A stretch of 14,011 bases of DNA from Rhizobacter sp. (GCA_014379885.1 JACMKW010000410.1:1-14011); one strand, 5' to 3'; positions 1 through 6,277 are shown, counted from the first letter of the stretch. The notes: generated by a model from the letters alone, not told the origin. Made by a program: numbers and translations.

Positions 1-1
1 G

Positions 2-712
2 CGAGCCAAGCCTGGGGGCGACTTGGCCTGGCGTGACACCGATCTGCGCCTGCAAGGCCCGGTGGTGGCTGAGCTGCAAAAGCTGTTTCTTGCGGCCTGG
101 GCGGCGCAAAAGGGCGAGCCGCTAGCGCAGCGAAACTACTTTCCGCCGCTGCAGAACGTGGGCCAGCAGGTCGTGCGTGCCATCGGCAGCTCGCCCGACG
201 ACCCCTACAGCCTGATTTACGCCACCTTGCTCTCGGCCATTGGCAGCGCCGAGTCGAGCGTGCTCATCACCAACGCCTACTTCGCGCCCGACCCCCAGCT
301 GCTCGCTGCGCTGGAGGCTGCCGCAGCCCGCGGCGTTGACGTCAAACTCATCCTGCCCAGTCAGACCGACTCGTGGCTGGTGTTCCATGCCGGCCGTGCC
401 TACTACGACCGTTTGCTTCGTGGGGGGGTGCGCATTTTCGAGCGGCGCGAGGTGATCTTGCACTCCAAGAGCGCGCTGATCGATGGTGTATGGGCCACGG
501 TGGGCTCAACCAACCTCGACTGGCGCAGCTTCTTGCACAACCATGAGCTGAACGCGGTGATGCTGGGTGCCGACTTCGGAGCGCAGATGCAGATCATGTT
601 CTCCAAAGACCTGATCGGGTCTGATGAAGTCACGCTCAAACAATGGAAGCAGCGCTCGCTCGACCTGCGGCTCAAAGAGCTGTTCGGCCGGGCGTGGGAG
701 TACTGGCTGTAG
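2..712 (+). CDS. Cardiolipin synthase-like phospholipase D family protein (C-terminal part, 5' end outside window)
   Basis: The reading frame is open from the window edge, so the gene starts upstream and only the last 236 residues are visible. The visible part holds the second HKD motif of the phospholipase D superfamily: HSKSALID at nt 461-484, followed by VGSTNLDWRS. The stretch W-R-D-T-D-L-R-L-x-G-P-V-V near the left edge is the conserved link before the second PLD domain of bacterial cardiolipin synthases. Such enzymes join two phosphatidylglycerol molecules, or PG and another donor, into cardiolipin at the inner membrane. The first HKD motif must lie outside the window, so a ClsA, ClsB or ClsC type cannot be assigned. 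The gene ends in TAG about 86 nt before the GGDEF gene on the same strand. Family assignment is secure; the exact substrate is inferred. Confidence 0.9.
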   Translation, partial: RAKPGGDLAWRDTDLRLQGPVVAELQKLFLAAWAAQKGEPLAQRNYFPPLQNVGQQVVRAIGSSPDDPYSLIYATLLSAIGSAESSVLITNAYFAPDPQLLAALEAAAARGVDVKLILPSQTDSWLVFHAGRAYYDRLLRGGVRIFERREVILHSKSALIDGVWATVGSTNLDWRSFLHNHELNAVMLGADFGAQMQIMFSKDLIGSDEVTLKQWKQRSLDLRLKELFGRAWEYWL

Positions 713-731
713 GGCTAAAAACACTTAAGTA

Positions 732-757
732 AACGCACTCTGTATGCAATGTGCGTT
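732..757. repeat. Inverted repeat between the PLD gene and the GGDEF gene
   Basis: AACGCAC (732-738) and GTGCGTT (751-757) form 7-bp perfect arms around a 12-nt spacer. Allowing one bulged A, the arms extend to GTAACGCAC / GTGCGTTAC. There is no following T-run, so this is not an obvious intrinsic terminator. It lies in the promoter region of the diguanylate cyclase gene and could be an operator. Confidence 0.4.
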
Positions 758-760
758 ACC

Positions 761-798
761 GAACGGACTGAGGCGCTGCGACTACTCAGAGTTCGTTC
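761..798 (+). promoter_or_regulatory. Potential mRNA hairpin abutting the GGDEF gene start codon
   Basis: GAACGGACT (761-769) can pair with AGTTCGTTC (790-798) through nine base pairs, one of them G-U. After a 2-nt bulge, GAG (770-772) can pair with CTC (785-787), leaving a 12-nt loop. The 3' arm ends on the base directly before the ATG at 799, and no good Shine-Dalgarno sequence is visible there. If transcribed, the structure would enclose the ribosome entry region. Its function is inferred only. Confidence 0.35.
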
Positions 799-1734
799 AT
801 GAATACGCCGCTCGTGCCTCGTCGCAAAGGTTTCACGTCCAGGTCTCGCCCGCCGACACAGCAGCACTCGCCCACCGAAGCCGAGCCCCAATCCTTGGCC
901 CCGCTGATCGACCCGGCAGGCTTGCCCGAGGCGGTTTCGATCGAAGACTGGGTCGACTTGCTGGGTGCGATTGAGGCCCGCTTGAGCCAGAGCGTGGCAG
1001 AACAAGTTGTGGGTTCGCATGCCCTGGAATTGCCCGCCGGTGCGGGCCGCGTTCAGGCCAGCGTGATGGAGTGTGTGAGCGCCCTGAACCAGCTGCATGG
1101 CACCCTGCAAACCGAGGTGGCGCGGCGCCAGGCGATCGAGTTGCAGTTGTTTGATGCACAAACCTCACTCGCGCAGCTGCGCTCAGAACTTGCCGGCACC
1201 CGCGACGGCGAAAAGCGCGCACGCCACCTGGCCTTGCACGACAGCCTGACGGCCTTGCCGAACCGCAACTTCTTTCTTGAACGGCTGGACGGCACGCTGG
1301 CTCAAACGCCGCCACTGCGCCAGGCGTTCGCCGTGCTGTACCTCGACCTCGACGGCTTCAAGGCCATCAACGATGAACATGGCCACAGCATTGGCGACCA
1401 GTTGCTCGGCATCGTGGCGCAGCGCCTGCACCGTTCCATTCGAGCCGAAGACATGGTCAGCCGCCTGGGGGGCGACGAGTTCGCCTGCCTGGTGATCGGC
1501 TTGTCGAGCCGCCAGCAGCTGTGCCGCTTGGCGGCCTATCTGTTTGATGTGGTCTCTGCCCCGGTGCGCATTGGTGAGTTACGCCTCGTTGTGCGGCCCA
1601 GCATCGGCGTTGCACAGTACCCTGACGATGGCGTGACCGCCGACGGTTTGATCAAACAAGCCGATGCCGCCATGTACCGCGCCAAGCGTGAACAGACCGG
1701 GTACGCGTTTTCAGGTCAGTGCAGCGGAGATTGA
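799..1734 (+). CDS. Diguanylate cyclase (GGDEF domain) with intact I-site
   Basis: This 311-residue protein should make cyclic di-GMP from two GTP. The GGDEF domain covers about residues 145-305. It shows DSLTALPNRNFF at the domain start, the metal-binding DLDGFK segment near 183-188, and the active-site GGDEF at 224-228. The inhibitory RxxD motif is present as RAED at 215-218, exactly five residues before GGDEF, so product feedback inhibition is expected. Residues 95-140 look like a coiled coil of the sort that drives dimerisation. The first ~90 residues match no domain I recognise, and no membrane segment or signal peptide is seen. There is no EAL domain. The ATG at 799 was chosen as the longest start; its ribosome binding site is poor and sits in a predicted hairpin. 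The 3' end overlaps the end of the opposing gene by 19 nt. Confidence 0.93.
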   Translation: MNTPLVPRRKGFTSRSRPPTQQHSPTEAEPQSLAPLIDPAGLPEAVSIEDWVDLLGAIEARLSQSVAEQVVGSHALELPAGAGRVQASVMECVSALNQLHGTLQTEVARRQAIELQLFDAQTSLAQLRSELAGTRDGEKRARHLALHDSLTALPNRNFFLERLDGTLAQTPPLRQAFAVLYLDLDGFKAINDEHGHSIGDQLLGIVAQRLHRSIRAEDMVSRLGGDEFACLVIGLSSRQQLCRLAAYLFDVVSAPVRIGELRLVVRPSIGVAQYPDDGVTADGLIKQADAAMYRAKREQTGYAFSGQCSGD

Positions 1735-2189
1735 GGCGACGAAACCTCATCGCTGCGAGGCGGCGTTGCATCGGTGGGCGCCGCTCCAGGCGAAGCGGGT
1801 GGCTCGGTCAACGATGACAGCACGGCCAACCATGATTCCACCGGCAATTGCGCCACGATCTTGGAGACAAGTTGGGGCAGCATGCCCGCCAACAGAGCCG
1901 GCTTGAGAAGGCCTCGCCAGGGGCGGGCCCAGACGATCAGTCCACCCAGAACCAGCGCACCCATTACCAAGGCGATGGGGTGGCGCCTGGCCAAAGGCCG
2001 CATGACGACCTTGGCCGCCTCGGCGGCCACAAGGGTTGTCACGCGCATCGGGTGCTTTGCCCACCAGTCGCGCAAGGCATCTCGCAAAACCCCCTTGCTT
2101 TCGGGCGCGGGGGGTTTGGCCATTGACAGCCGAAGTCGCTCGCGTGACTCAGCCAATCGTTGTACTGCGGGCAGGCGGGCGTCGCTCAC
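1716..2189 (-). CDS. Hypothetical single-helix membrane protein, last gene of the DUF1328-DUF883-YqjE run
   Basis: A 157-residue protein with a GTG start whose GTGA overlaps the TGA stop of the YqjE-like gene, a sign of translational coupling. A longer ATG-less extension exists but would run deep into the YqjE gene. Visible features are a charged N-terminal half (LRDALRDWWAKHP), one likely transmembrane helix at about 71-87 (PIALVMGALVLGGLIVWA), an amphipathic segment, and a Pro/Ser/Thr-rich disordered tail. Similar small proteins follow YqjE-like genes in many Burkholderiales; no function is established that I know of. Its position suggests a role shared with the upstream DUF883 and YqjE proteins in the envelope. 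The last 19 nt overlap the end of the GGDEF gene on the opposite strand. Confidence 0.8.
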   Translation of the reverse strand: MSDARLPAVQRLAESRERLRLSMAKPPAPESKGVLRDALRDWWAKHPMRVTTLVAAEAAKVVMRPLARRHPIALVMGALVLGGLIVWARPWRGLLKPALLAGMLPQLVSKIVAQLPVESWLAVLSSLTEPPASPGAAPTDATPPRSDEVSSPQSPLH

Positions 2190-2569
2190 GATGCGCTCAC
2201 TGAACGCAGCATGGCCATGTCGGCTCTCACTTGCTCTCGCACGGCGCCGAATGAAGTTTTGCCCGGCGGCGTTTGTGCCATCAGCAAACACCCCCCGGCT
2301 ACCAGCAAAGGCAGCAACGGCGCCACGATGAGCGCCCAAGGTGCCTGAATGTCTGCGGGCGGGATCACCGCCCACAACATCAGCGCCACACCCGCGAGGA
2401 CCGTGCTGACACCCACCCCGCACAGCGCTACAGCACTCAGCACCGCCTTGCGCTTCCATTGCGCCGTGGCGGCGCCGAGTTCTTCGCCGAACAATTCAGC
2501 GTAGGCCTCGGCGTGCTCGGCGAGCAGTTGCGGTTGGCTGGCAACCAAGTGAAGCAGCGGGTGCAGCAT
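2186..2569 (-). CDS. YqjE-like / phage holin superfamily III two-helix membrane protein
   Basis: A 127-residue inner membrane protein with two hydrophobic helices, about 42-68 and 77-98, joined by a short Pro-containing loop (VIPPADIQAPW). It has an amphipathic N-terminus and a charged C-terminus. This layout, and the position directly after a DUF883 gene, match the YqjE / phage-holin-like family found beside yqjD in enterobacteria and Burkholderiales. The holin label reflects fold similarity, not lysis. The gene starts 14 nt after the DUF883 stop with a weak ribosome binding site, and its stop overlaps the GTG of the next gene, so it is read as part of one operon. The role is unknown; an envelope-stress role is inferred. 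Confidence 0.85.
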   Translation of the reverse strand: MLHPLLHLVASQPQLLAEHAEAYAELFGEELGAATAQWKRKAVLSAVALCGVGVSTVLAGVALMLWAVIPPADIQAPWALIVAPLLPLLVAGGCLLMAQTPPGKTSFGAVREQVRADMAMLRSVSAS

Positions 2570-2583
2570 GGCAGCTACGTGGG

Positions 2584-2964
2584 TTAGTCGTGGCTGCGCG
2601 AACGGCTGATCAGGCTCACAAGCGCCATCAATGCTGCGCCGGTAGCGGCGGCAATCAGAACGGCCTTGATGGGGTCGTTCTTGATGTAGCCGGCCGTGGT
2701 GTCGGTGGCGTGCAAGGCAGTTTGGCGCAGTTGTTGCGAACTGGAACGTACGGCGTCCAGCCCACGGTGAGCCAGGGCGGAGGCTTGCTCGCTGGCGCGG
2801 TTCAGCAGCGGAGAAGCCTGTTTGCGAGCTTCTTGGACGCTGCCAGCCAAGCTGTCCAGTGCTTGGTTGGCAACTTGCTGTGTGGACTTGATCGCGTTGT
2901 CTGCGGATTGCGCGGCTTGGTCAACGAGGTTGTTGTGTGGTTCGAGCGTGGTCTTGACTTGCAT
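2584..2964 (-). CDS. DUF883 family protein (YqjD/ElaB-like membrane-anchored protein)
   Basis: A 126-residue protein that is mostly a long Gln/Ala/Ser-rich amphipathic helix (residues 10-90) followed by the family hallmark YIKNDPIKAVLIAAATGAAL, a glycine/alanine-rich C-terminal membrane anchor at about 98-119. In E. coli the relatives YqjD, ElaB and YgaM are RpoS-controlled, C-tail-anchored, and bind stationary-phase ribosomes at the inner membrane. A similar role here is inferred. The ATG at 2964 has a clear AAGGAA site 6 nt upstream. It lies 34 nt downstream of the DUF1328 gene and 14 nt upstream of the YqjE-like gene, so the four genes form one probable operon. Confidence 0.9.
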   Translation of the reverse strand: MQVKTTLEPHNNLVDQAAQSADNAIKSTQQVANQALDSLAGSVQEARKQASPLLNRASEQASALAHRGLDAVRSSSQQLRQTALHATDTTAGYIKNDPIKAVLIAAATGAALMALVSLISRSRSHD

Positions 2965-2998
2965 GATGGTTCCTTTGAGTGGGGTGAGGTGAGCGGCT

Positions 2999-3163
2999 TC
3001 AACCCTTGCGGATCACGCCGAAGAGGAAGCTGGCGACGGCCAGAACGGCAAACACGATGAACAAGATCTTGGCGATGCCAACGGCGCCGGCGGCGATGCC
3101 GCCAAAACCGAACAGCGCAGCAATCAAGGCAATGACGAAAAAGACAACGGCGTAGTGCAGCAT
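2999..3163 (-). CDS. DUF1328 (YtjA family) small membrane protein
   Basis: A 54-residue protein beginning [20 protein letters not shown] and ending GVIRKG. It consists of two hydrophobic helices with the conserved [18 protein letters not shown] segment typical of DUF1328. The start is well supported: AGGAG lies 5 nt before the ATG. These proteins are very common in proteobacteria, have no proven activity, and are often found among osmotic or general stress genes. It is the first gene of the leftward four-gene run. A GacA-like box lies about 110 nt upstream. Confidence 0.92.
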   Translation of the reverse strand: MLHYAVVFFVIALIAALFGFGGIAAGAVGIAKILFIVFAVLAVASFLFGVIRKG

Positions 3164-3200
3164 GGGGGCTCCTGGGTGGGTTGTGGATCGGTGAACCCAG

Positions 3201-3236
3201 TGTGGCCGCGCTCACAGCGGCCGGCGATAGGCCACA
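3201..3236. repeat. Nested inverted repeats in the leader of the DUF1328 operon
   Basis: TGTGGCC (3201-3207) pairs with GGCCACA (3230-3236). An alternative inner pair is GGCCGC (3204-3209) with GCGGCC (3217-3222). The two structures are mutually exclusive. They lie between the end of the histidine kinase gene and the DUF1328 start, both on the minus strand. No T-run follows, so this could be a leader structure, a binding site or a weak Rho-type end; I cannot decide. Confidence 0.35.
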
Positions 3237-3271
3237 TCGCCAGGGCGCTGTCGGGGGAGCGAGCAGATCTA

Positions 3272-3289
3272 CGTAGGAGGCCGCTGACA
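3272..3289 (-). promoter_or_regulatory. GacA-box-like dyad upstream of the DUF1328-DUF883-YqjE operon
   Basis: Read on the minus strand the site is TGTCAG-CGGCCT-CCTACG, matching TGTCAG-N6-CCTACA at 11 of 12 informative positions. The same 18-nt core, TTGTCAG-N5-TCCTAC, occurs with identical spacing at 5877-5894. It resembles the TGTAAG-N6-CTTACA activating sequence of GacA/UvrY-type LuxR-family regulators. The centre is about 117 nt upstream of the DUF1328 start codon, an activator-like position. Confidence 0.55.
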
Positions 3290-3308
3290 AGCAGCCTGTG
3301 CGGTGTGC

Positions 3309-4649
3309 TCAGGCTGCTGATTCGGGCAAGGTCACCCGGATCTGCGTGCCCTGCCCGGGCGCAGACACCAGCTGGAGCGCGCCACCCTCGGCCTCCACCC
3401 GGTAGCGCATGCCCACGAGCCCGTAGGCCGAGCGCGGCTGCACCGTGGTGTCGAAGCCCACACCGTCATCGCGCACCGTGATCTCGACCTGGCCGCCACG
3501 CGGCTTGAGGCCGATCCACACGTCCTTCGCGCGGGCGTACTTGGTGATGTTGGTGATCGACTCCTGCACCAGGCGGTAGACCACCAGCTCAGCATCGGTT
3601 GGCAGCTTCACAGGCTCCAGATCGCAATGCACCGTGATCCCGGAGTTGGTGGAGAAGTCGCGCGCCAGAATCTCCAGCGTGGCCACCAGCCCGAGGTTGC
3701 TCAAGGTGGACGGGCGCAGGTCTTCGATGATGCGGCGCCCGAGTGCAATGCTGCTGTTGAGTGTGTCGACCAGGTGGGCCAGCCGCTCCAGTGCCTCGGG
3801 TGCCGTGCCGGTGAGCCGCGAGCGGATGCGTGCGGCGTCGAGCTTGGCCGAGGTGAGCAGGGCGCCCAGCTCGTCGTGCAGGTTGCGGGCCAGGCGGTGG
3901 CGCTCGTCTTCGCGGGCGGTCTGCAGGTGATCAGTGAGCTCGGTCAGCTGGACAGTGCGCTGGCTAACCTCTTTTTCGAGGCGGTCGCGCTCGACCTGCA
4001 CCTGGCGGCGCTGCTCCTCGCGCTGCAGCCCCAGCGCCGAGGTTTGACGCAGGTACATGAACAAGGCAAGCAGACTGAGCGCGCTGAGAACCGTCACCCC
4101 GATGCGGCTGAGCCACAACGTTTGGTCGATGTCGCTGCGGCCAACGGCCACGTTGGAGGTTTCCCGCGCGATCAGTTCAGCGGTGAGCTGGCGCATGGCT
4201 TCCATCTTCTCTTTGCCGATGTCGCTCAGCACCAATTGCGTTGCGGCTTCGAGCTTGCCCTCGTCAAACAGGCGCATGGTCTCCGCCAGCTCGGACAGCT
4301 TGGCGTCGCTCAGGTTGTGCAGCTTGGTCAGGATCGCCGTGGAATTGGGGTCGCGGCTGTAGTACTGGTCGAGAAACTGGAACGATGTGGCAACCTCCTT
4401 GAGCGCCTTCTCATAGGGCTGCAGGTACTCCTTGCGGTTGGTGAGCAGGTAGCCGCGCTGCCCGGTTTCGGCGTCCAGCATGCTTTGCGCCAGGTTCTGG
4501 ACGCTGGTGCGAGCGGCGCCGACCTCGGCCAGCTCGGTGAGCGTACCGACCGATTTCCAGTAAGACGCTTCGCTCACGCCAACCATGGCAGCCACCGCCA
4601 GGCAGGCCAATGGGAAAATGATGGGGTTACGCCGTACAACGGTGAACAC
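3309..4649 (-). CDS. CHASE3-domain sensor histidine kinase of the NarX/DesK (HisKA_3) class
   Basis: A 446-residue inner membrane sensor. TM1 is at about 9-25 and TM2 at about 182-200. The periplasmic part between them has the CHASE3 signature ETGQRGYLLT at 61-70. A coiled linker leads to HisKA_3 with the phosphoacceptor His258 in EDERHRLARNLHDELG. The HATPase domain has the N-box QESITNITKYA (362-372), the G1 box DDGVGFD and the G2 box GLVGMRYRVEAEGG. Start is GTG at 4649, supported by AAGG 8 nt upstream. The gene is divergent from a NarL-type response regulator with only 64 nt between the starts, so the two are the likely cognate pair. The CHASE3 ligand is unknown. Confidence 0.93.
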   Translation of the reverse strand: MFTVVRRNPIIFPLACLAVAAMVGVSEASYWKSVGTLTELAEVGAARTSVQNLAQSMLDAETGQRGYLLTNRKEYLQPYEKALKEVATSFQFLDQYYSRDPNSTAILTKLHNLSDAKLSELAETMRLFDEGKLEAATQLVLSDIGKEKMEAMRQLTAELIARETSNVAVGRSDIDQTLWLSRIGVTVLSALSLLALFMYLRQTSALGLQREEQRRQVQVERDRLEKEVSQRTVQLTELTDHLQTAREDERHRLARNLHDELGALLTSAKLDAARIRSRLTGTAPEALERLAHLVDTLNSSIALGRRIIEDLRPSTLSNLGLVATLEILARDFSTNSGITVHCDLEPVKLPTDAELVVYRLVQESITNITKYARAKDVWIGLKPRGGQVEITVRDDGVGFDTTVQPRSAYGLVGMRYRVEAEGGALQLVSAPGQGTQIRVTLPESAA

Positions 4650-4713
4650 GCTGCGAGCCTTTCTTTGTGCAATAACGTGGGATCATGTGACGATTCAGCG
4701 CAGAGGTAACCCC

Positions 4714-5346
4714 ATGATTCGAATAGCCATTGTTGACGACCACGCCATGATCCGGGCCGGGCTGCGTCAGTTTTTCGCCGATCAACCCGACTTCACCGTG
4801 GTGGCCGAAGCCTCCAACGGCCGAGAAGCCATCGACATCGTGCGCGGTGGCGAGGTCGACGTGATCTTGCTCGACATCTCCATGCCTGACCAAAGCGGTG
4901 TCGATGCATTGGCCGGCATCAAGGCGCGTGCACCCGACCTGCCGGTGCTGATCTTGAGCGGCTTCCCCGAAGAGCACTACGCCACCACGCTGTTGCGCCA
5001 GGGCGCCGCCGGTTACCTCAACAAAGACTGCGACCCCGAAGAGATCGTCAAGGCGATCCGTACCGTGGCGCGCGGGCGCAAGTACATCACTGCCGGTGTG
5101 GCCGAGCGACTGGCCGATGGTTTGAGTGGTGGGGGTGACAAGCCGCTTCATGAGCAGTTGTCTGAACGTGAGCTGCAGGTGTTTCTGCGGCTGGCCAAGG
5201 GTGAGACCATCAGCCACATGGCCGACAGCATGTCGCTGAGCGTCAAGACGGTCAGCACGTACCGCACCCGGGTGATGGAGAAGATGAAGCTCGAATCCAA
5301 CAGCGATCTCACGTACTACGCGCTGAAAAACGGGCTGATTCAGTAG
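4714..5346 (+). CDS. NarL/FixJ-family response regulator (receiver + LuxR-type HTH)
   Basis: A 210-residue transcription factor. The receiver domain has the acidic pair Asp8/Asp9, phosphoacceptor Asp54 in ILLDISMPD, Ser82 and Lys104. The C-terminal LuxR-type HTH starts at LSERELQVFLRLAKGE and includes SLSVKTVSTYRTRVMEKM. The HTH and its tail resemble GacA/UvrY. A longer frame reaches back to 4585 but overlaps the kinase gene; the ATG at 4714 fits the receiver start exactly and has AGAGGT 7 nt upstream. It is divergent from the CHASE3 kinase, which probably phosphorylates it. It may bind the TGTCAG-N6-CCTACA boxes found on both sides (inference). Confidence 0.94.
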   Translation: MIRIAIVDDHAMIRAGLRQFFADQPDFTVVAEASNGREAIDIVRGGEVDVILLDISMPDQSGVDALAGIKARAPDLPVLILSGFPEEHYATTLLRQGAAGYLNKDCDPEEIVKAIRTVARGRKYITAGVAERLADGLSGGGDKPLHEQLSERELQVFLRLAKGETISHMADSMSLSVKTVSTYRTRVMEKMKLESNSDLTYYALKNGLIQ

Positions 5347-5351
5347 CCCAC

Positions 5352-5753
5352 TCAGTTGAGTGTGCCGTGGCCGGTATCGCCGGCTGCCAGGCGCCCGCAA
5401 TACAAGATCAGCGCGTCGATCTCGTTGGACTTGTCGAACACCTTGTCGGCGCCCAACTCCAGGCACTTGCGCCGGATGTCTTGTGTGGCGTAGTTGCTCA
5501 GCACCACCAGGTTGTGCTTTTTTTGCAACTCGTTGGCTGCCTTCAGCACGCCCAGACCCGAGCCCGACTTGAGGAAGATGTCGACGATGACCAGGTCGAC
5601 GCTGTTGCTGGGCTGCTTGAGCCATTGCACCGCGCTGGATTCGTCTTCGGCCGTGCCGACCACCTCCACCGGGACCAGCTCTTCGAGCGTGGCAATCAGA
5701 TTTTCGCGGATGACCTGACTGTCTTCGACGATGTAGGTCCTGAGCGGCTGCAT
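5352..5753 (-). CDS. Stand-alone response-regulator receiver protein
   Basis: A 133-residue protein that is a receiver domain and nothing more. It has the acidic pair Glu10/Asp11, phosphoacceptor Asp58 in LVIVDIFLKSGSG, Ser86 and Lys108 (KVFDKSNE). The ATG at 5753 was chosen because the receiver fold begins directly after it and AGGAAGGA lies about 9 nt upstream; an ATG at 5780 would add nine residues and lacks such a site. Lacking an output domain, it could be a phosphate sink, a phosphorelay intermediate or a protein-interaction switch. It converges on the response regulator gene with 5 nt between stops, and is plausibly a second target of the nearby CHASE3 kinase. Confidence 0.9.
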   Translation of the reverse strand: MQPLRTYIVEDSQVIRENLIATLEELVPVEVVGTAEDESSAVQWLKQPSNSVDLVIVDIFLKSGSGLGVLKAANELQKKHNLVVLSNYATQDIRRKCLELGADKVFDKSNEIDALILYCGRLAAGDTGHGTLN

Positions 5754-5877
5754 GGACAGCGATCCTTCCTGGGATATCACGAGCTGCGTCGCCTCGGCGA
5801 ATTGGGGGCAAAGAGAAACTCAGTGTGAGTGTCGCCGCTAACCTGAGGGCGCGCCATCTTGTGCCAGCGCGAAACGT

Positions 5878-5895
5878 TGTCAGAAAAATCCTACA
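5878..5895 (+). promoter_or_regulatory. GacA-box-like dyad, copy 1 upstream of 6028/6278 genes
   Basis: TGTCAG-AAAAAT-CCTACA. It shares TTGTCAG-N5-TCCTAC, with exact spacing, with the site upstream of the DUF1328 operon. Ten of twelve dyad positions agree with TGTAAG-N6-CTTACA, the GacA/UvrY-type box. The centre lies about 105 nt upstream of the predicted transcription start near 5991. Confidence 0.55.
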
Positions 5896-5916
5896 CGCCT
5901 GGCCTCCGGACGCGAG

Positions 5917-5934
5917 CGTAGGACATGCACTACA
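5917..5934 (+). promoter_or_regulatory. GacA-box-like dyad, copy 2 upstream of 6028/6278 genes
   Basis: CGTAGG-ACATGC-ACTACA, 10 of 12 positions of the symmetric form TGTAGG-N6-CCTACA. Its centre is 39 nt downstream of copy 1 and about 65 nt upstream of the predicted transcription start, a common position for an upstream activator. Confidence 0.45.
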
Positions 5935-5955
5935 CCCACAGGCGGTGCTGTCTGC

Positions 5956-5984
5956 TGGGCAGGGCGCCGGCTGATTCTGATACT
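5956..5984 (+). promoter_or_regulatory. Candidate sigma70-type promoter for 6028/6278 genes
   Basis: TGGGCA (5956-5961) and GATACT (5979-5984) are separated by 17 nt, each matching 4 of 6 consensus bases. The weak -35 would suit activation from the two upstream boxes. This is prediction by eye. Confidence 0.3.
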
Positions 5985-6027
5985 CCGATTCAGGTTGCTA
6001 ACACGACGCAACACCGGAGACACCGCA

Positions 6028-6231
6028 TTGAATTCACTGTTGAAGCAAACCCTGCCCGTTGCCGGCGCTGCCGAGGGCGCGAATGTGCGCCGCGTCAGAG
6101 CGGTGTCCCGCACCCTTGACGTTCAGCGCTCCACCACCTTCCCAAGTCAGAACAAGCCCGAGTTCTGGGACGTGACCTCGCCTCTTGGGCGCACGGTCAC
6201 CGTCAATCGCCAGGGCGAGCCGCGGGCCTGA
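6028..6231 (+). CDS. Possible small hypothetical protein (TTG start)
   Basis: A 67-residue frame beginning MNSLLKQTLPVAGAAEG and ending GRTVTVNRQGEPRA. Support: a GGAG site 8 nt before the TTG; about 79% G/C at third codon positions, like the neighbouring genes; and a plausible mixed composition (FPSQNKPEFWDVTSPLG). The stop lies 46 nt before the start of the secreted repeat protein, on the same strand and behind the same putative promoter. I see no transmembrane segment and recognise no domain. An upstream TTG at 5995 would lengthen it but has no ribosome binding site. It may be a real conserved small protein or a chance frame in a leader. Confidence 0.5.
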   Translation: MNSLLKQTLPVAGAAEGANVRRVRAVSRTLDVQRSTTFPSQNKPEFWDVTSPLGRTVTVNRQGEPRA

Positions 6232-6277
6232 GGGCTTCGGTACTACGTTTTCTTCAACCACCCGAAAGGACTCTCAC

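Larger units (their letters stand above)
5754..6027. other. Regulatory intergenic region between the receiver gene and the small-protein / repeat-protein pair
   Basis: The 274 nt between the receiver gene (leftward) and the possible small CDS (rightward) hold no convincing gene. They contain two GacA-like boxes (5878-5895 and 5917-5934), whose facing half sites TCCTAC (5889-5894) and GTAGGA (5918-5923) also make a larger inverted repeat. A weak promoter lies at 5956-5984. Short frames on both strands across this region lack ribosome binding sites or recognisable sequence. Confidence 0.5.

Noticed and set aside
122..463. Long minus-strand open frame inside the PLD gene
   Set aside because: It is antisense to a clear PLD-domain coding frame and has no recognisable sequence; open antisense frames are common in GC-rich DNA.
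833..1315. 160-codon minus-strand frame within the GGDEF gene
   Set aside because: Arg/Ala/Pro-rich composition typical of a shadow frame; the opposite strand codes for a well-supported GGDEF protein.
1774..2331. 185-codon plus-strand frame over the YqjE and one-helix genes
   Set aside because: Arg/Ser/Ala-rich shadow; the minus-strand genes have membrane helices, coupled start/stop and operon context.
2186..2569. Prophage holin
   Set aside because: No other phage genes are near; the DUF883 and DUF1328 neighbours identify it as a YqjE-type protein.
3627..4709. 360-codon plus-strand frame antisense to the CHASE3 kinase
   Set aside because: Its length reflects GC-rich antisense openness; the minus strand carries all kinase boxes in order.
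4627..5811. 394-codon minus-strand frame over the response regulator and receiver genes
   Set aside because: Low-complexity Arg/His/Gly composition, and it overlaps two genes with intact receiver motifs.
5829..5848. TGTCGC-N6-CCTGAG upstream of the receiver gene as a fourth box
   Set aside because: At least three mismatches to the 12 informative positions; indistinguishable from chance.
5880..6113. Minus-strand frame upstream of the secreted protein
   Set aside because: It overlaps the regulatory boxes, lacks a ribosome binding site, and its sequence looks non-coding.
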